From Heterohyrax brucei (taxonomy: Eukaryota; Chordata; Mammalia; Hyracoidea; Procaviidae), in contig CM053143.1 of NCBI GenBank assembly GCA_028571685.1, forward strand, positions 8,733,501 through 8,797,500: 64,000 nucleotides of DNA, in the 5' to 3' direction. Below are positions 35,765-45,788 of this stretch, piece after piece (the stretch's first letter is position 1; each line of letters begins with the position of its first letter). The position numbers and the translations under genes were made by a program. The notes below the pieces were generated by a model, which saw nothing but the letters and a program-made list of their open reading frames with translations, was not told the origin of the DNA and ran no database searches.

Positions 35765-36288
35765 AGTCCGTGAACTTTATTGTTCTAAGTGCTACATATC
35801 TCATTGCTGAATATCACTACGGTCACGTTCACAGTACTCTCCTTGGGAAGCTATGCACGAGCACCAGCTCCTAGTCAACCTTTCAAAGCAACTTTGGAAC
35901 ATTTTCTGGAATGGCCAATGTGCACGTTGACAAGGTGGCAAGTTCATGAACTTAATTGGATAGTTGTCTGTGAGGGAGATTTTAGCCAGTACACAAATGC
36001 CTTCATTGGAACACCCTCCCTACTCGTCTGTTCTAGCCCCCAGTGACTTTTTTCTTTACTCAAAGATAAAGGAAACATCGAAAGGAAGACTATTTGATGA
36101 CTGGACGTCAAATGTAGTACGATGACAGATCTAATGGCCATTCTGAAAAAAGTTACAAAATGACTTTGAAGGGTGAACTAGACACTGGCATCGGTGCATA
36201 GCTTCTCAAGGGGAACATTTCACAGGTGATCATAGTGATATTCTGCAATGAGATATGTAGCACTTTTTCTAGGATGAGTTCACAAACT
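35765..36288 (+). mobile_element. mariner-like DNA transposon, short internally deleted copy
   Basis: The left end AGTCCGTGAACTT and the right end GAGTTCACAAACT are imperfect inverted repeats, each next to TA (35763-35764, 36289-36290). Inside, frames separated by frameshifts encode a mariner transposase C-terminal signature, PSDFFLYSKIKETSKGRLFD, around 36035-36095. A further stretch reads RHWHRCIASQGEHFTGDHSDI around 36180-36240, with stops. At about 0.5 kb it lacks most of a full 1.3-kb element. It lies between L1-1 and the continuation of L1-0, with about 20 bp unexplained after it. Confidence 0.65.
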
Positions 36289-36888
36289 TAACCGGCAGAC
36301 TTCCTATTGGCCCTTTAATGCTCTGGTTAGATTTATTCCTAAGTGTTTTATATTCTTGGTAGCTATTGTAAACAGTATTGATTTGATGATTTCCTCTTTG
36401 ATGGTCTCTTTCTTGGTGTAAAGGAATCCAACTGATTTATGTATGTTTATCGTATATCCTGATACTTTGCTGAACTCTTATACTAGTTCCACTAGTGTTT
36501 TAAAGGAATCTTTAGGATTTTCTGTACATAAGATTCTTCCTTACCAATGTGGATCACCTTTATTTACTCATCTTGCCTGATTTCTCTGGCTAGAACCTAC
36601 AGCACAATGTTGAATAAAAGTGGTGACAATAGGCATCCTTGTCTGGTTCCTGTTATCAAAGGAAATGATTTCAGACTCTCTTCATTTAATGTGATGTTGT
36701 CTGTTGGATTTACATAGATGCTTCTTATCCTGTTGAGGAATTTCCCTTCTATTTTTATTTTGCATGTATTTTTTTCACATGAATGGATGTTAGACTTTGT
36801 CAAATGCCTTTTCTGCATCAATCAATGAAATCAAGTGGTCCTTGTCCTTTGTTTTATTTAGGCGGTTGATTACATTAATTGGTTTTCC

Positions 36889-36942
36889 CACAGGGTCGCC
36901 TTGAGTCGGATCCGACTCAATGGCACTTGGCTTGGCGTTGGC
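36889..36942 (+). mobile_element. 54-bp AfroSINE-tail insertion with 20-bp palindrome
   Basis: Breaks the L1-0 ORF2 sequence between ATTAATTGGTTTTCC and TAATGTTGAAC, which are adjacent in L1-3 and L1-4. It contains the perfect palindrome TTGAGTCGGATCCGACTCAA (36901-36920), then GGCACTTGGCTTGGCG. It resembles only the last part of an AfroSINE. No clear target duplication. Confidence 0.78.
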
Positions 36943-38642
36943 TAATGTTGAACTGTCCCCACACCCCTGGTATGAGTCCTACTTGGTTGTGGTAAATTAT
37001 TTTTTTGATACATTGTTGAATTCTGTTGGCTACAATTTGAGGATTTTTGCTTCTAAATTCATTGGAGATATTCAACTATGATTTTCCTTTTTTGTGGTAT
37101 CTTCACCTGGTTTTGGTATCAGGGTTATGCTGGCTTTATAGAATGCATGTGGGAGTATTCTAGTTTTTCTATGCTCTCGAGTACCTTTAGTAACAATGAT
37201 GTTAACTATTCTCCATACGATTGAGAAAATATCCAAAGAAGCCATCAGGGCCAGGGCTTTTTCTGGCTGGGATTTGTTAATTACCTTTTTAATCTCTTCT
37301 TCTGTGATGGGTTTATTTAGTTGTTCTACTTTGTCCTATTTGTTTTGGTAGATGGTATGTTTCTAGAAATTTGTTCATTTGCTCTGGATTTTTAAGTTTA
37401 TTAGAGTTCACTTTTTTCACAGTGTTCTGTTATGATTCTTTTAATTTCAGTTGAGTCTGTTGCACTATCAACCATCTCATTTCTTATTTGAGTTATTTGC
37501 TTCCTCTCTTGTTTTTCTTTTGCCAGTCTGGCCAATGGTTTATCAGTTTTGTTCTTTTCTAAAAACCAGCTTTTGATCCTGTTAACTCTTTCAATCATTT
37601 TTCTATTCTCTATCCATGTAATTCTGCTCTGATTTTTTTTTTTTAAATTTTGTTTTTATTGTGATTAACTAAGGGGGCAGAGTCAAGATGGTAGACTAAA
37701 CACATATTTCCCTAAGTCCCTCTGAAACCAAGACCTGAATTGATAATTAAATGAAGTCTTCTGGACACCTAGTGAGTCTTAGGACATGGCATATGGCTGA
37801 TAATTTGGACTTCATATCAGTGAATGGAAAACTGCCTCTCTTTCGCTGACTCCTGCCCTTGGTGAGTGTTGGCTTTCATGGACCGAAGGTAACTTATGAT
37901 TTTAACTTTTTTTTCTCTGTCTTAGCTGGTGGGAAGAGCTGGGACTTGACTAGCAACTAATCTCAGATGCACAGCTGATAGGATTGGCAGGCAAAATTGA
38001 CACATTTTGAGAGCCTGGCTTTGGACTCTGTGCATCTCAGTACCTTTGGCCTCTCATTCTGCCTCTGCCATTGAGTAGCCTACGCTGAGACAGGCGGGGA
38101 GCTTGTGCGGGACATCATCTTGTTCCACTGGGAGGTGGATATACCCACATGGAGGTCTCAGTGGGACTTAATTCCTAGGCTGGAAGGCAGCACCTACCTG
38201 GAGGAGAGCGCTTTTCTAGCACAGTTTTCTTGGCTTGTCCTGTTTTCTTGGCTTTGAATTGAAGTTTCTGTGTCTTTGATTTTGTTCTTGATCTGTTGGA
38301 TTTTAGAGTACTGGTGTTGCATCAGATTGAATAGCCTGCTTAATTTTTCATGTTGCTCTGCTGCATTAATTAAGCCAAGAAAGCAATATTCTACACAATG
38401 TCACCTATGAGTGGGGCCCAGCAGCAGAGGCCAGCAGAGCCTTTCTGTATTTTGAACTAGTTTGTAAAATCTGGGGTTGGCTATAGAAGTGCTTACTTTG
38501 CCAGCTGGGAGGAGGGACCTGTATACCTAAAAACCTGACTGACTTTGGAAGTTATCAGATACCTTTTACCTTTCATTTTAAGACACCCTAGGGAAACAGC
38601 TGCTGTCCATCCTCACAGCATCTCTCCCGGCCTTTATTTATG

Positions 38643-39706
38643 ATGCCCAAAAAGCAACAAACTCTGGAGAAAAGCATAATGAAGAAATCACCCATGGCTT
38701 CAGAAGGCCCCCAAAGAAACCACCTCAGAACATCCCAGATGAAGAAACCTTTCTGAAACTATTAGAAGGTGAATTCAAAAAGGTTATATAGAGAGTCCTC
38801 CTAGACCTTATGCAAAATGCAGCAGAGCAAAATGAAAAACTAAGCAAGCTGTTTGATCTGATGCAACACCAGTACTCTGAAATCCAACAGATCAAGAACA
38901 AAATCAAAGACATAGAAACATCAATTCAAAGCTAAGAAAACAGAATGGAACAAATGGAAAATAGACTTTCTGACATGGAAGACAGAGCTACTGACTCCAG
39001 CATCTATGAGGAGAAATCAGAAAAAAAAAAAAACAAGAAAAATGAAGAAACGTTAGGAAACATGTGGGACTCTGTTAAGAGGAACAATCTCCTTTTAATT
39101 GGAGTTCCTGAACAGGGCAAGACACCTGAGAACACAGATAGTATTGTTCCTGAGCTGCTGACAGAAAATTTCCCAGAAGTTATGAAAGAAGAAAATATAG
39201 ATATCCAAGATGCATATCGAACACCACTCAATATGTATCTCAAAAGAAAGACTCTGAGACATACTATAATCAAGCTTAACAAAATGAAACATAAACAGAA
39301 ACTCTTAAAGGCAGCAAGACTCAAAACAAAGCTAAGATTCAGAGGGAAACCCTGTGGGCTTTCATTGAATTTCTCAGCAGAAACAATGCTGTCATGGAGA
39401 CAGTGGCATGACACATTCAAAGCCTTGAAGGAGAAGAACTTCCAACTAAGAATTATATATCCTGCAAAACTATCTTTCAAATATGAAAATGAAACAAAGA
39501 CGTTTACAGATAAACAGAAGCTCAGAGTTGTAAAAACCAAACCAAAGCTACAAGAGATACTGAAAGAATCTCTTGGCTTAGAAGAACCAAACCACTATCT
39601 TTATATTTTAGAAGCAAATTCAGGGCACATCATCCAGAAACCTACTCAGGTAGGGAAGGCTCCAAACTCAGTTAAACCTATAATAGTGAAAGAAATGATC
39701 CAGTGA
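38643..39706 (+). pseudogene. L1-2 ORF1 (nearly intact C-terminal two-thirds)
   Basis: ATG at 38643 begins MPKKQQTLEKSIMKKSP but stops after 37 codons. A second frame from 38945 runs 253 codons. It carries the coiled-coil end (MEQMENRLSDMEDRAT), RRM (NNLLLIGVPEQGKTPEN), ENIDIQDAYRT, and the C-terminal domain (LRHTIIKLNKMKHKQK, AETMLSWRQWHDTFKALKEK, IIYPAKLSFKYENETKTF). It ends at a stop after IVKEMIQ. Family role: RNA-binding chaperone of the L1 RNP. The longest open frame in the window, but still frameshifted relative to its own start. Confidence 0.9.
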
Positions 39707-40028
39707 TCATATCATGAAAACTATGATATCATCATATTGAAAAGAGGGTTGTACTACAGTCATTGCAGTCCTTCCAGATGGAAAGAAAGTTAATGAGACT
39801 GGTAGTAATTAAAATTGGGTTTATACGTAGTTTATTAAGGGGAATCATAGGGGGAGCCATGAAGCACAATAAAGATGCAACATATCAAATCAAGAAACGT
39901 AATACAGAAGTCTCAACAACCACAAAGCCAATCATGAAAAAGGTGAAAAATCAACTAACAAAGGAGAAAGTCCCAGAACAGATTAATAAGAGCAGAGAAA
40001 ACATCAATACAAAATTAAACATATCACA

Positions 40029-40483
40029 ATGACAGCACTAAACACATACCTACCAATAATCACATTGAATGTGAATGGACTGAACACTCCAGTAAAGAGA
40101 CATCAAGAGACAGCATGGATCAAAAGACATGATCCAACCACATGTTGCCTACAAGAAACTCACTTGAGACTTAAAGATAGAAACAAACTGAAAATTAAAG
40201 GATGGAAGAATATGTATCAAGCCAACAATGAACAAAGAAGAGCAAGTGTGGCAATTCTAATCTCAGATAAAATAGATTTTAATGTAAAATCCACCATTGT
40301 GGACATGGATGGACACTACTGCTGAAAGTTTCAATACACAAACAGGACTTAACAATATTAAATATTTATGCATCTAATATTAGAACACCTAAATATGTCG
40401 AAGAAACACTGACTATACTCAAAAAGTAGATAAATCACTCCACAATAACAGTGGGAGACTTCAATACTCCACTCTCAATAGTG
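40029..40483 (+). pseudogene. L1-2 ORF2 N-terminus (endonuclease part only)
   Basis: Open from 40029 for 98 codons: TLNVNGLNTPVKRHQ with the metal-binding Asn, and CCLQETHLRLKDRNK with the catalytic Glu intact. A stop follows GHYC at 40325. The remaining 160 bp are out of frame, and the element ends at 40483 before the rest of the endonuclease. Confidence 0.88.
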
Positions 40484-40678
40484 GTGATTAACTGAATATA
40501 ACCCAAGTCTATTTGCCATATAAAACCCTAGACACAGGCCTCTGTGCAACTCTATCTGCTGTCCTCAACCTGAGACAGCATACTATACCTTTCTACCCTT
40601 TTACTTCCAGTATCCACTCAACCAACACTTGTCCCTTCCACCCTCTACTCTCCTCTCTAGAGAGGAACAAGACAGCCT

Positions 40679-40680
<2 letters not shown>

Positions 40681-40721
<41 letters not shown>
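40681..40721. repeat. (TA)20 microsatellite
   Basis: Uninterrupted alternating TA of about 40 bp within the L1 3'UTR fragment. Confidence 0.95.
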
Positions 40722-40722
<1 letters not shown>

Positions 40723-43079
40723 CATAAAGTACACGCACCATCTGCATTACTCTATGTTCCATAGTCCACTTCTATTTTTTTCTGAAAAGTTGACTTTAGT
40801 ACTATTTTCAACCCTGGGCTAGCAGTAAGTCCCGGGGCAGGGACCCTCCAAGATACCAAATTGTCAAGTCAGGTCTTTTAATACAATTCTGCATACCCCT
40901 TTTTGTCATGCTAACAGTCCTTATTGGTGGCAGGCACCATCTAGTTTTTCTGATCTCATGGTGATGTAGTCTCCTAACCTATGGATTCTTCTGTTTCCTT
41001 GCCTCATATTTTCCTCATGTCTTTGATGTTCTTGGTTTTCATCTGCTCTAGGTGGGTTAAGACCAATTGATGTTCCTTAGATGGCAGCTTGCTGACTTTT
41101 AAAACACTAGGTAACACTCACCAATATGGGATTAGTTCTGCTCTAATTTTTATTATTTGCTTCCTTTTGGTGCCTGAAGGGTTCTTTTACTGCTCTCTTG
41201 CTCCTTGTTTGAGTTGTAGGGTATGTTCTTTGAGTTGGGTCCTTTCCTTTTGAATGTGGGTGTTTATTGAGGTAAAGTGACTTCTGAGTTTTGCTGTTGC
41301 TGCATCCCATAGATTCTGGTAAGATATGTTATCATTCTCTTTTGCTTCTATGAATTTCTTCATTCTATCCTTCATTTCTTCTGTAACCCAGTTGTTTATG
41401 AGCAAGCTATATTGCTCAGTTTCCATGTGTTTTATCTTTTTTTCCTTCTTTTTTATGTTATTGATTTCTACTTTTATGGCTTTATGGTCTGAAAAGATGC
41501 TGTGTATTATTTAAACATTATGAATTTTGTTAAAGAATACTTTGTGGCCTAATATGTGGTTAATTCTGAAGAACTTTTCATGCTCATTAGAAAAAAAAGT
41601 ATACTTTGTTGTTGATTGGAGTGTTTTGTTTACAACATTTAGATCCACCTTGTTTTTATTGACCTCTGTTTCCGGGTGTTCTGTCCTTCACTGAAACTGC
41701 TGTGTTGGAGTCTCCTACTATTATCATGGAGCTGTCTATTTCTACTTCCAGTGCTGTTGGTGTTAGTTTCATGCATTTTGGAGCTCTGTAATTTATGTGT
41801 AGATACATAATATGGTTATGTCATCCTGGAGTACTGACTTTTAATCATTATATAATATTCTTCCTTATCCAGTGTGGTGGATTTTTCTTTAAAGTCTATT
41901 TTATCAGGGATGATATTTCCACCTCTGCTGTTTTTTGAATGTTGTTATCTTGCTATATATTTTGCTATCTTTTGAATTTTAGCTCGTTCATGTCTTTGAG
42001 TCTTAGACATGTCTCCTGTAGGCAGCATATAGATGAATTTTTTTTTTTTTAATTCAGTCAGTCTCTCTGTGTCTCTTTATTGGTACATTTAATCAATTTA
42101 TGTTCAGTATGATTGTTGATAGGTATGAGTTTATTGCTATCATTTTTAAGTCTTTTTTGGCACATTTAGACAATTCCTTTATTTCATTTAATTTTCTCTG
42201 CTGTGCCTTTTATTCTTTATGTGTTTTCTTTGTATCTTTTTCATATTGGTAACTTTATGTTGCTGAGACTTCATATTTTTCTTGTTTATTTTATCTATGC
42301 ATAGCATTGATAGTTACTTTAGCGGTCACCATAGTGTTTACCCCTATTTTTCTAAGTTTAAACCAGTCCTTAATTTCCTTATATTGACTTGACTTCTTCT
42401 CCATATGAAAGATCTGTGGTCATGTTATTGTTGTGGCTGAGTGAAAGTAAACAATTCAAGTTCAATTTCCATGCCTGCCTATCTGTGACTCCTTCTGCTC
42501 TCCTTGCCTGGTGACAGCACAGTTTTCCTTTCTGTTCTATACATGTCATATCCTCTTAACAATCTCCTGTCCCCTCTTCTCCACCCTCTCCTCTCTCTGC
42601 TAACAAGAGGTCAGAAGAATTGCATCCAATAGGTGCATGTAACCATAAAGTGCACACACTGTATGGTGACTTTGTGTCCCTGAGTCTAACCCATTCCTGT
42701 CTGGAGTTAACCTCAGTAGTGATTTATGATCAGGGGCAGCAGCAGGTCTAGGGGCCACTCCCCCAGGGGACCCCACAGGCCTTTGAGCCATCAGTTGGGG
42801 TCATTTAGTGGAGCTCTTGATGTGCACCCATCTTTTTCTTGTGCTGCCACTGGGACTAGGCATTCTGTACCCCATCACAGCTGTCATTGGTGACGGCTGG
42901 GCACCATCTGGTTCTTCTGGTCACATGTTGCTGCAGTCACCCATTCACGTGCATCCTTCTGCCTCCTGGGTTCTTTTTCCCTCATGTGTTTATTGTCCTT
43001 GGTGATCATCTGTTCCACTTGAGTTGGGACCTTTTGGTGTACTTCAGATGGTAGCTTGCTAGGTTTTAAAACCCCAGAC

Positions 43080-43745
43080 ACTGGTCTTTAAAGCTGCCAA
43101 GCGTCATCTAAGATACAACCAATGGTCCCAACTCGACAGGAATGGATGATCACCAAGGACCAAAACGACATGGGAGAAAAAGAACTGAGACGACAGAGAG
43201 ACCCTCCTGAGTGGGGGACTATATCGACATGTGACTGGAAGAACCGGATGGTGCCCGGCCACTACCAGCGATAGCTGTGATGGGGCTCACAAAGTTGAGT
43301 ATCACTGGCAACACAAGAATAAAAAGGGGTGCACCTTGAGATCTCCACTAAAAGACTGCAATTGATGGTCCAGGCGCCTCAGGGTTCTCCTGGGAGCATG
43401 GCCCCTGGCCCTGATGCTGCCCCTGTCCATACATCGTAATGGATGTCAACTCTTTGGATGGGAATTGATTGGAGTTGGAGACACAGAGTGACCATATTGT
43501 GTGTGCGCTTTATGGTTCCATGCATCTATAGGATGTTGTCCCACTGACCTCTTACTGGAGGAGGGGGAGAAGGTGGAGAAGAGGGGATAGGAGATTGTTA
43601 GGAGGATATGACATACATAGAACAGAGAGGAAGAGTGTGCTATCACCGGCCAGGGAGAGCAGTGGGAGCTGCACTTAGATGGTCACGCAAATTTACATGA
43701 GAATGTATATATTCACTCAATCATAATGAAAAGAAAAGAAAAAAA
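43080..43745 (+). mobile_element. L1 3'UTR fragment inverted inside the L1-3 3'UTR
   Basis: Starts TCTTTAAAGCTGCCAAGCG and continues with the 3'UTR order of L1-1 (compare 35110-35750). It ends CACTCAATCATAATGAAAAG plus an A-rich tail. L1-3 3'UTR resumes with CTCACCAATATGGAGTCAG. The left boundary almost coincides with the same 3'UTR position in the reversed host, making a head-to-head inverted repeat with 42431-43079. Confidence 0.85.
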
Positions 43746-45224
43746 CACCCCACTCACCAATATGGAGTCAGAAGACTCTCTTAGCAATAGGCTAATTATG
43801 CCAATTGGCCTCCATGTCCTCTCAGAGCATGGTCCCTAATCTCTCATTTCTGCTACTCTATTCTTGCAATATTGAGTTAAAGTTAGAAGAGTTTTCAGTT
43901 TATATTGAAATCCAGTTAAGTTGATCTTCTTTTTACTGTGCGCTGTCTCTGCTTTCACCCAAGCAGATTTCTATCAACTATGTCATCTATAACCAGCTCT
44001 CTCTCTTCCTTCCCTCCCTTGTCTTCTGTACATGAGTCTACTTTTAAGTCCTTATAGTAGGGGTCTCATATAATATTTGCCTTTGTGCCATTGACTACTG
44101 TCACTCAACAAAATGTCTTCCAATTGAAACCAGGTTATGAGATGCTTCCTAAAATCATTGTTCTTTATGATTGCATAGTGTTTCATTGAGTATATATATA
44201 ATAGTTTGTTTATACATTCATCTGTTGTTGGACATCTAGGTTAATTCCATCTTTTTACTGCTGTGGACTGTGCTGCAACAAACATTCATGTCCATGAATC
44301 TGTTCATGTGACTGCCCTTGATTCTGTAAGATATATTCCAAACAGTGGGATTATTGGATCAAATGGTATATCCATTTCCAGCTTTTTAAGGAAGCACCAG
44401 ATGGCTTTTCAAAGAGGTTGTACCATTTTGCAATCCCACCAGCAGCGTAGGAAAGTTCTAATCTCTCCACAGCCTCTCCAGCATTGGTTATTTTGTGTTT
44501 TGGGGATCATGGTCAACCTTGCTGAGGTGAGATGGTATCTCATGGTAGTTTTAATTTGGATTTCTTTAATAACTAATGATTGCGACCACTTCCTCATGTG
44601 TCTTTAGGCTGCCTGGGTGTCCTCTTTGGTGAAGCATCTGTCCATCTCCTTTGCTCATCGTTTAATTGGATTATTTACCCTTTCCTTGTTGATATTTTGC
44701 AGAACCTTGTAGATTATGGAAATCAGACGTTGATCTAACATGCAGCTGCCAAACATATTTTCCCATTCTGTAGGTGATCCTTTAATCCTTTTGATCAAAT
44801 CTTTGGATGAGCAAAAGTATTTGGGTCTTAGTAGTTCCCATTTATCTATTTTCTCTTCTGTAGATTGAACTTTGTTTATCAGATTTTGAAGTCTAAGTTG
44901 TGTATTAAAACTTCCATTGTTGACCCTATTTTTTCTTGCGTGATCTTTTTCATTTTAGGTTTGAGATTTAAGTCTTTTATCCAATTTGAGTTGATTTTTG
45001 TGTAAGGTGTGAGATATGGATCTTGTTTCAGTTTTTTGAAGATGGATATCTAATTTTGCCAGCATCATTTGTTAAAGAGACTGTTTTTATACCAACTTAC
45101 AATCTTAGGGCCTTTATCAAATATAACTGTTCATAGGAGGATGGTGGCATCTCTGGTGTCTCAACTCTGTTCCATTGGTCCACATCTTTCTTTTTGTACC
45201 AGTAACAGGCTGTTTTGACTATTG

Positions 45225-45788
45225 TGGTGGTCAGGATTATGTCAACTTGCCTATTCTGTGGTTCCCTGTTGTATTAAGTGTCTGGGTGGGGCATGTGGTG
45301 GCTTCCCGCTCCTCAGCTCTTCTCTCTGCCTTCCACCACTACTGCCAGTCTGCTCATTTAGTCAGTGGCTACTACTCTCTTCTGATGTCTGGTTCTTTGA
45401 CTTGAACTAGCAGCTGTTGGATTCATCAATCGTTACAGCTGGTGCTTGAAAGTCCTGTTCCCCGACTTGCTGATCCTGGGTTCACCAGTCTCTGCAGCTC
45501 CGTCTCGCAGCCAGCTTGGGTTCTGCCAACCTACGCAACCAGTTATGTGGAACTCTGGTCTCTGACCTGCTGAACTTGGGTTCACCAGCTCCTGTGGCCA
45601 CATAAAGCTTGTGCCAGGACTTGGGACACTGAGCTTTGGCAATTGCGTAAGCTGTTTCCTACATATGTATATCTTCCCTTGTACTTTATATGTGTAAATC
45701 TTTCCTTGTACTTTATACATATAAATCTTTTCTTGTACATAACTGTGTTACTGGTTTTGCTTCCCTAGAAAACCCAGCCTAAGACGAC
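45225..45788 (+). mobile_element. LTR-A-like solo LTR inserted in L1-3 ORF2
   Basis: L1 sequence GTTTTGACTATTG is cut and resumes at CTACTGTGGCAATG, giving a probable 5-bp duplication TATTG/TACTG (45220-45224, 45789-45793). The 3' end ACTGGTTTTGCTTCCCTAGA...CCTAAGAC matches the end of LTR-A at 22131. The internal repeats CTGACCTGCTGAACTTGGG and CCCGACTTGCTGATCCTGGG are partial duplicates. Confidence 0.72.
45671..45738. repeat. 27-bp tandem repeat, 2.5 units, inside the LTR
   Basis: Units at 45671-45697 and 45698-45724, with a partial unit to 45738. Each has the core ATCTT(C/T)CCTTGTACTTTATA with few differences. Confidence 0.85.

Larger units (their letters stand above)
37671..40483 (+). mobile_element. 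L1-2: L1 with 5' end but no 3' half, perfect 10-bp target duplication
   Basis: Starts with the L1 5' terminus (GGGGGCAGAGTCAAGATGG) and runs through the 5'UTR, ORF1 and the first 455 bp of ORF2. It stops abruptly at TCAATAGTG with no 3'UTR or poly(A). Both ends abut GTGATTAACT (37661-37670 and 40484-40493), and the host 3'UTR continues across it. This is the reverse of the usual 5' truncation. Confidence 0.85.
37637..41135 (-). mobile_element. L1 3'UTR-only insertion in L1-0 (split)
   Basis: Flanked by TTCTGCTCTGATTTT (37622-37636) and TTCTGCTCTAATTTT (41136-41150), a 15-bp duplication with one change. It reads poly(T), then the reversed L1 3' terminus (37645-37670). After the plus-strand L1 it continues with the reversed 3'UTR (40494-41135; compare 25440-25800 and 26270-26560). 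About 0.68 kb, 5'-truncated within the 3'UTR. Confidence 0.82.
26980..42130 (-). pseudogene. L1-0 ORF2 remnant (discontinuous)
   Basis: ORF2 encoded the L1 endonuclease/reverse transcriptase. The C-terminal part lies at 26980-28330, the RT region at 36300-37636, and the N-terminal endonuclease region at 41136-42130. The 36597-36821 frame gives RT residues [20 protein letters not shown]. The 37401-37598 frame gives FLEKNKTDKPLARLAKEKQ. The FADD catalytic motif is gone: near 36535 about 33 nt present in L1-3 (46325-46360) are deleted. Multiple stops and four major interruptions make it inactive. Confidence 0.78.
25378..42430 (-). mobile_element. L1-0: old minus-strand L1, host of the nested insertions
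   Basis: The poly(T) at 25378 marks its 3' end. The element survives in segments 25378-25860, 26249-28339, 35762-35764 plus 36290-37636, and 41136-42430. The segments join in correct L1 order (3'UTR, ORF2 C-terminus, RT region, ORF2 N-terminus, part of ORF1) once the insertions are removed. The 5' end is missing; L1-3 begins there. About 5.3 kb of L1-0 remains. Confidence 0.85.

Noticed and set aside
39004..39540. 178-codon minus-strand open frame
   Set aside because: Exact antisense shadow of L1-2 ORF1; hydrophobic composition is a by-product of the A-rich sense strand.
38945..39706. 253-codon open frame as a host protein gene
   Set aside because: It is L1 ORF1 (RRM and C-terminal domain motifs), lies inside an L1, and lacks its own N-terminus in frame.
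42431..43745. Classic twin-priming 5' inversion of a single L1
   Set aside because: Twin priming inverts different parts of the element. Here both arms carry the same 3'UTR segment, so a duplication or second insertion is needed.
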